DNA from: an uncultured Verrucomicrobiota bacterium
GTDB lineage: Bacteria > Verrucomicrobiota > Verrucomicrobiia > Opitutales > Intestinicryptomonadaceae
Assembly (NCBI GenBank): GCA_949287395.1
Contig: CASEFZ010000037.1
Location: forward strand, 1-32,187
Reading direction: 5' to 3'
Length of the DNA stretch: 32,187 nt
How positions within the stretch are numbered: position 1 is the stretch's first letter; the number at the start of each line of letters is the position of its first letter. The notes beneath the pieces are model-generated. The model saw only the letters and a program-made list of their open reading frames with translations, did not search any database and had not been told where the DNA came from. Positions 31,861 to 32,187 of this stretch are shown piece by piece. Both the position numbers and the translations under genes were made by a program.

Positions 31861-32187
31861 TTAGACGTTTACTGTATCTTCGTCTATTTTAAAACGCCGT
31901 TTTACATCCTCTAAAATCTCATTAAAATATGGAGGTCGCGAGACCATGTCATTATCCTGGGGCGATATTACCACAAAAGGATAATCGGCACGTGTCTCCA
32001 ACATTTTCGGCAAATCGTTTGTTAGCACCGCGTCAAGGCTTGTGCCAAATTCTCCTATCCCGCAGAGGAAAAAGACAAGCGGCAACGGTTCTTTGTCATA
32101 ATTTTTTGGCAGATAAACCCAATAATGGTATGGCTGGTTGTCATGAATGTAATTCTTTGGCTTGAACTTTACCGGAAATTGCCTTCC
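31861..32187 (-). pseudogene. Truncated alpha/beta-hydrolase (PHB-depolymerase-like esterase), start outside window
   Basis: The frame is open to the right edge. Residues such as YWVYLPKNYD, LPLVFFLCGIGEFG and YPFVVISPQ match the N-terminal half of bacterial carboxylesterases with the consensus YLPxxY, FLHGxGE and SPQ. The protein then runs to VKRRFKIDEDTVNV and stops. In intact relatives the next residues are the strand and elbow carrying the nucleophile (GxSMGG), followed by about 100 more residues with Asp and His. None of the three frames just past the stop gives a convincing GxSxG. The gene therefore seems broken at 31861, at the edge of the AT-rich island. The oxyanion-area His of HG is Cys here. 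A sequencing error far downstream cannot be excluded. Confidence 0.6.

Overview
The window looks like chromosomal DNA of a Verrucomicrobiota-type bacterium, possibly Opitutae. This placement rests on my recognition of the LepA, LepB, SecA and pyrophosphatase sequences and was not checked by a search. Base composition is moderate, Ile is very often encoded by ATA, and several genes lack a clear Shine-Dalgarno (SD) site. I see no rRNA, tRNA, CRISPR array, insertion sequence or prophage.

Layout. Positions 1-5203 (+): the 3' part of a CE7-like acetyl esterase, guaB (IMP dehydrogenase) and a Na+-type membrane pyrophosphatase, with strong terminators after guaB and hppA. Positions 5625-9700 (-): an MscS-family channel, and an ilvB plus cyclophilin pair with its own terminator. 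Positions 9976-15665 (+): an apparent three-gene envelope operon encoding a 1002-aa exported TPR protein, a 373-aa exported TPR protein and a membrane-anchored VWA-like protein. Positions 15979-17994 (+): a secreted GH97 glycosidase. Positions 18332-20684 (-): cysK and a divergent alkaline-phosphatase-superfamily protein that seems to have lost metal ligands. Positions 20963-31197 (-): a compact protein-export cluster in the order birA, lepA, lepB, a small exported ORF, secA, lnt, and an acidic-tailed protein, closed by a terminator. Positions 31198-31860 are AT-rich and apparently gene-free. The right edge holds an alpha/beta-hydrolase that stops just before its nucleophile motif.

The most interesting part is the lepB-secA junction. 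A 140-aa ORF with a signal peptide and the strongest SD in the cluster lies directly upstream of secA and ends in Arg-Ala-Pro followed at once by the stop codon. E. coli SecM and the RAPP-type arrest peptides also sit upstream of Sec genes and use Arg-Ala-containing, Pro-ending arrest motifs. The 121-nt spacer to secA can be drawn as a three-way-junction RNA. Just outside that junction, a 7-nt segment right after the ORF is perfectly complementary to the secA start codon region. A ribosome paused at the RAP-stop would be placed to block that pairing. I propose a SecM-like secretion-responsive switch of a lineage-specific type. This is inference from sequence; no folding energy or homology search could be run.

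The genes mix housekeeping functions (GTP synthesis, PPi-driven ion pumping, branched-chain amino acid and cysteine synthesis, biotinylation) with envelope biogenesis (signal peptidase, Sec motor, lipoprotein acylation) and polysaccharide use (CE7 esterase, GH97). This suits a glycan-degrading bacterium with a heavy export load.
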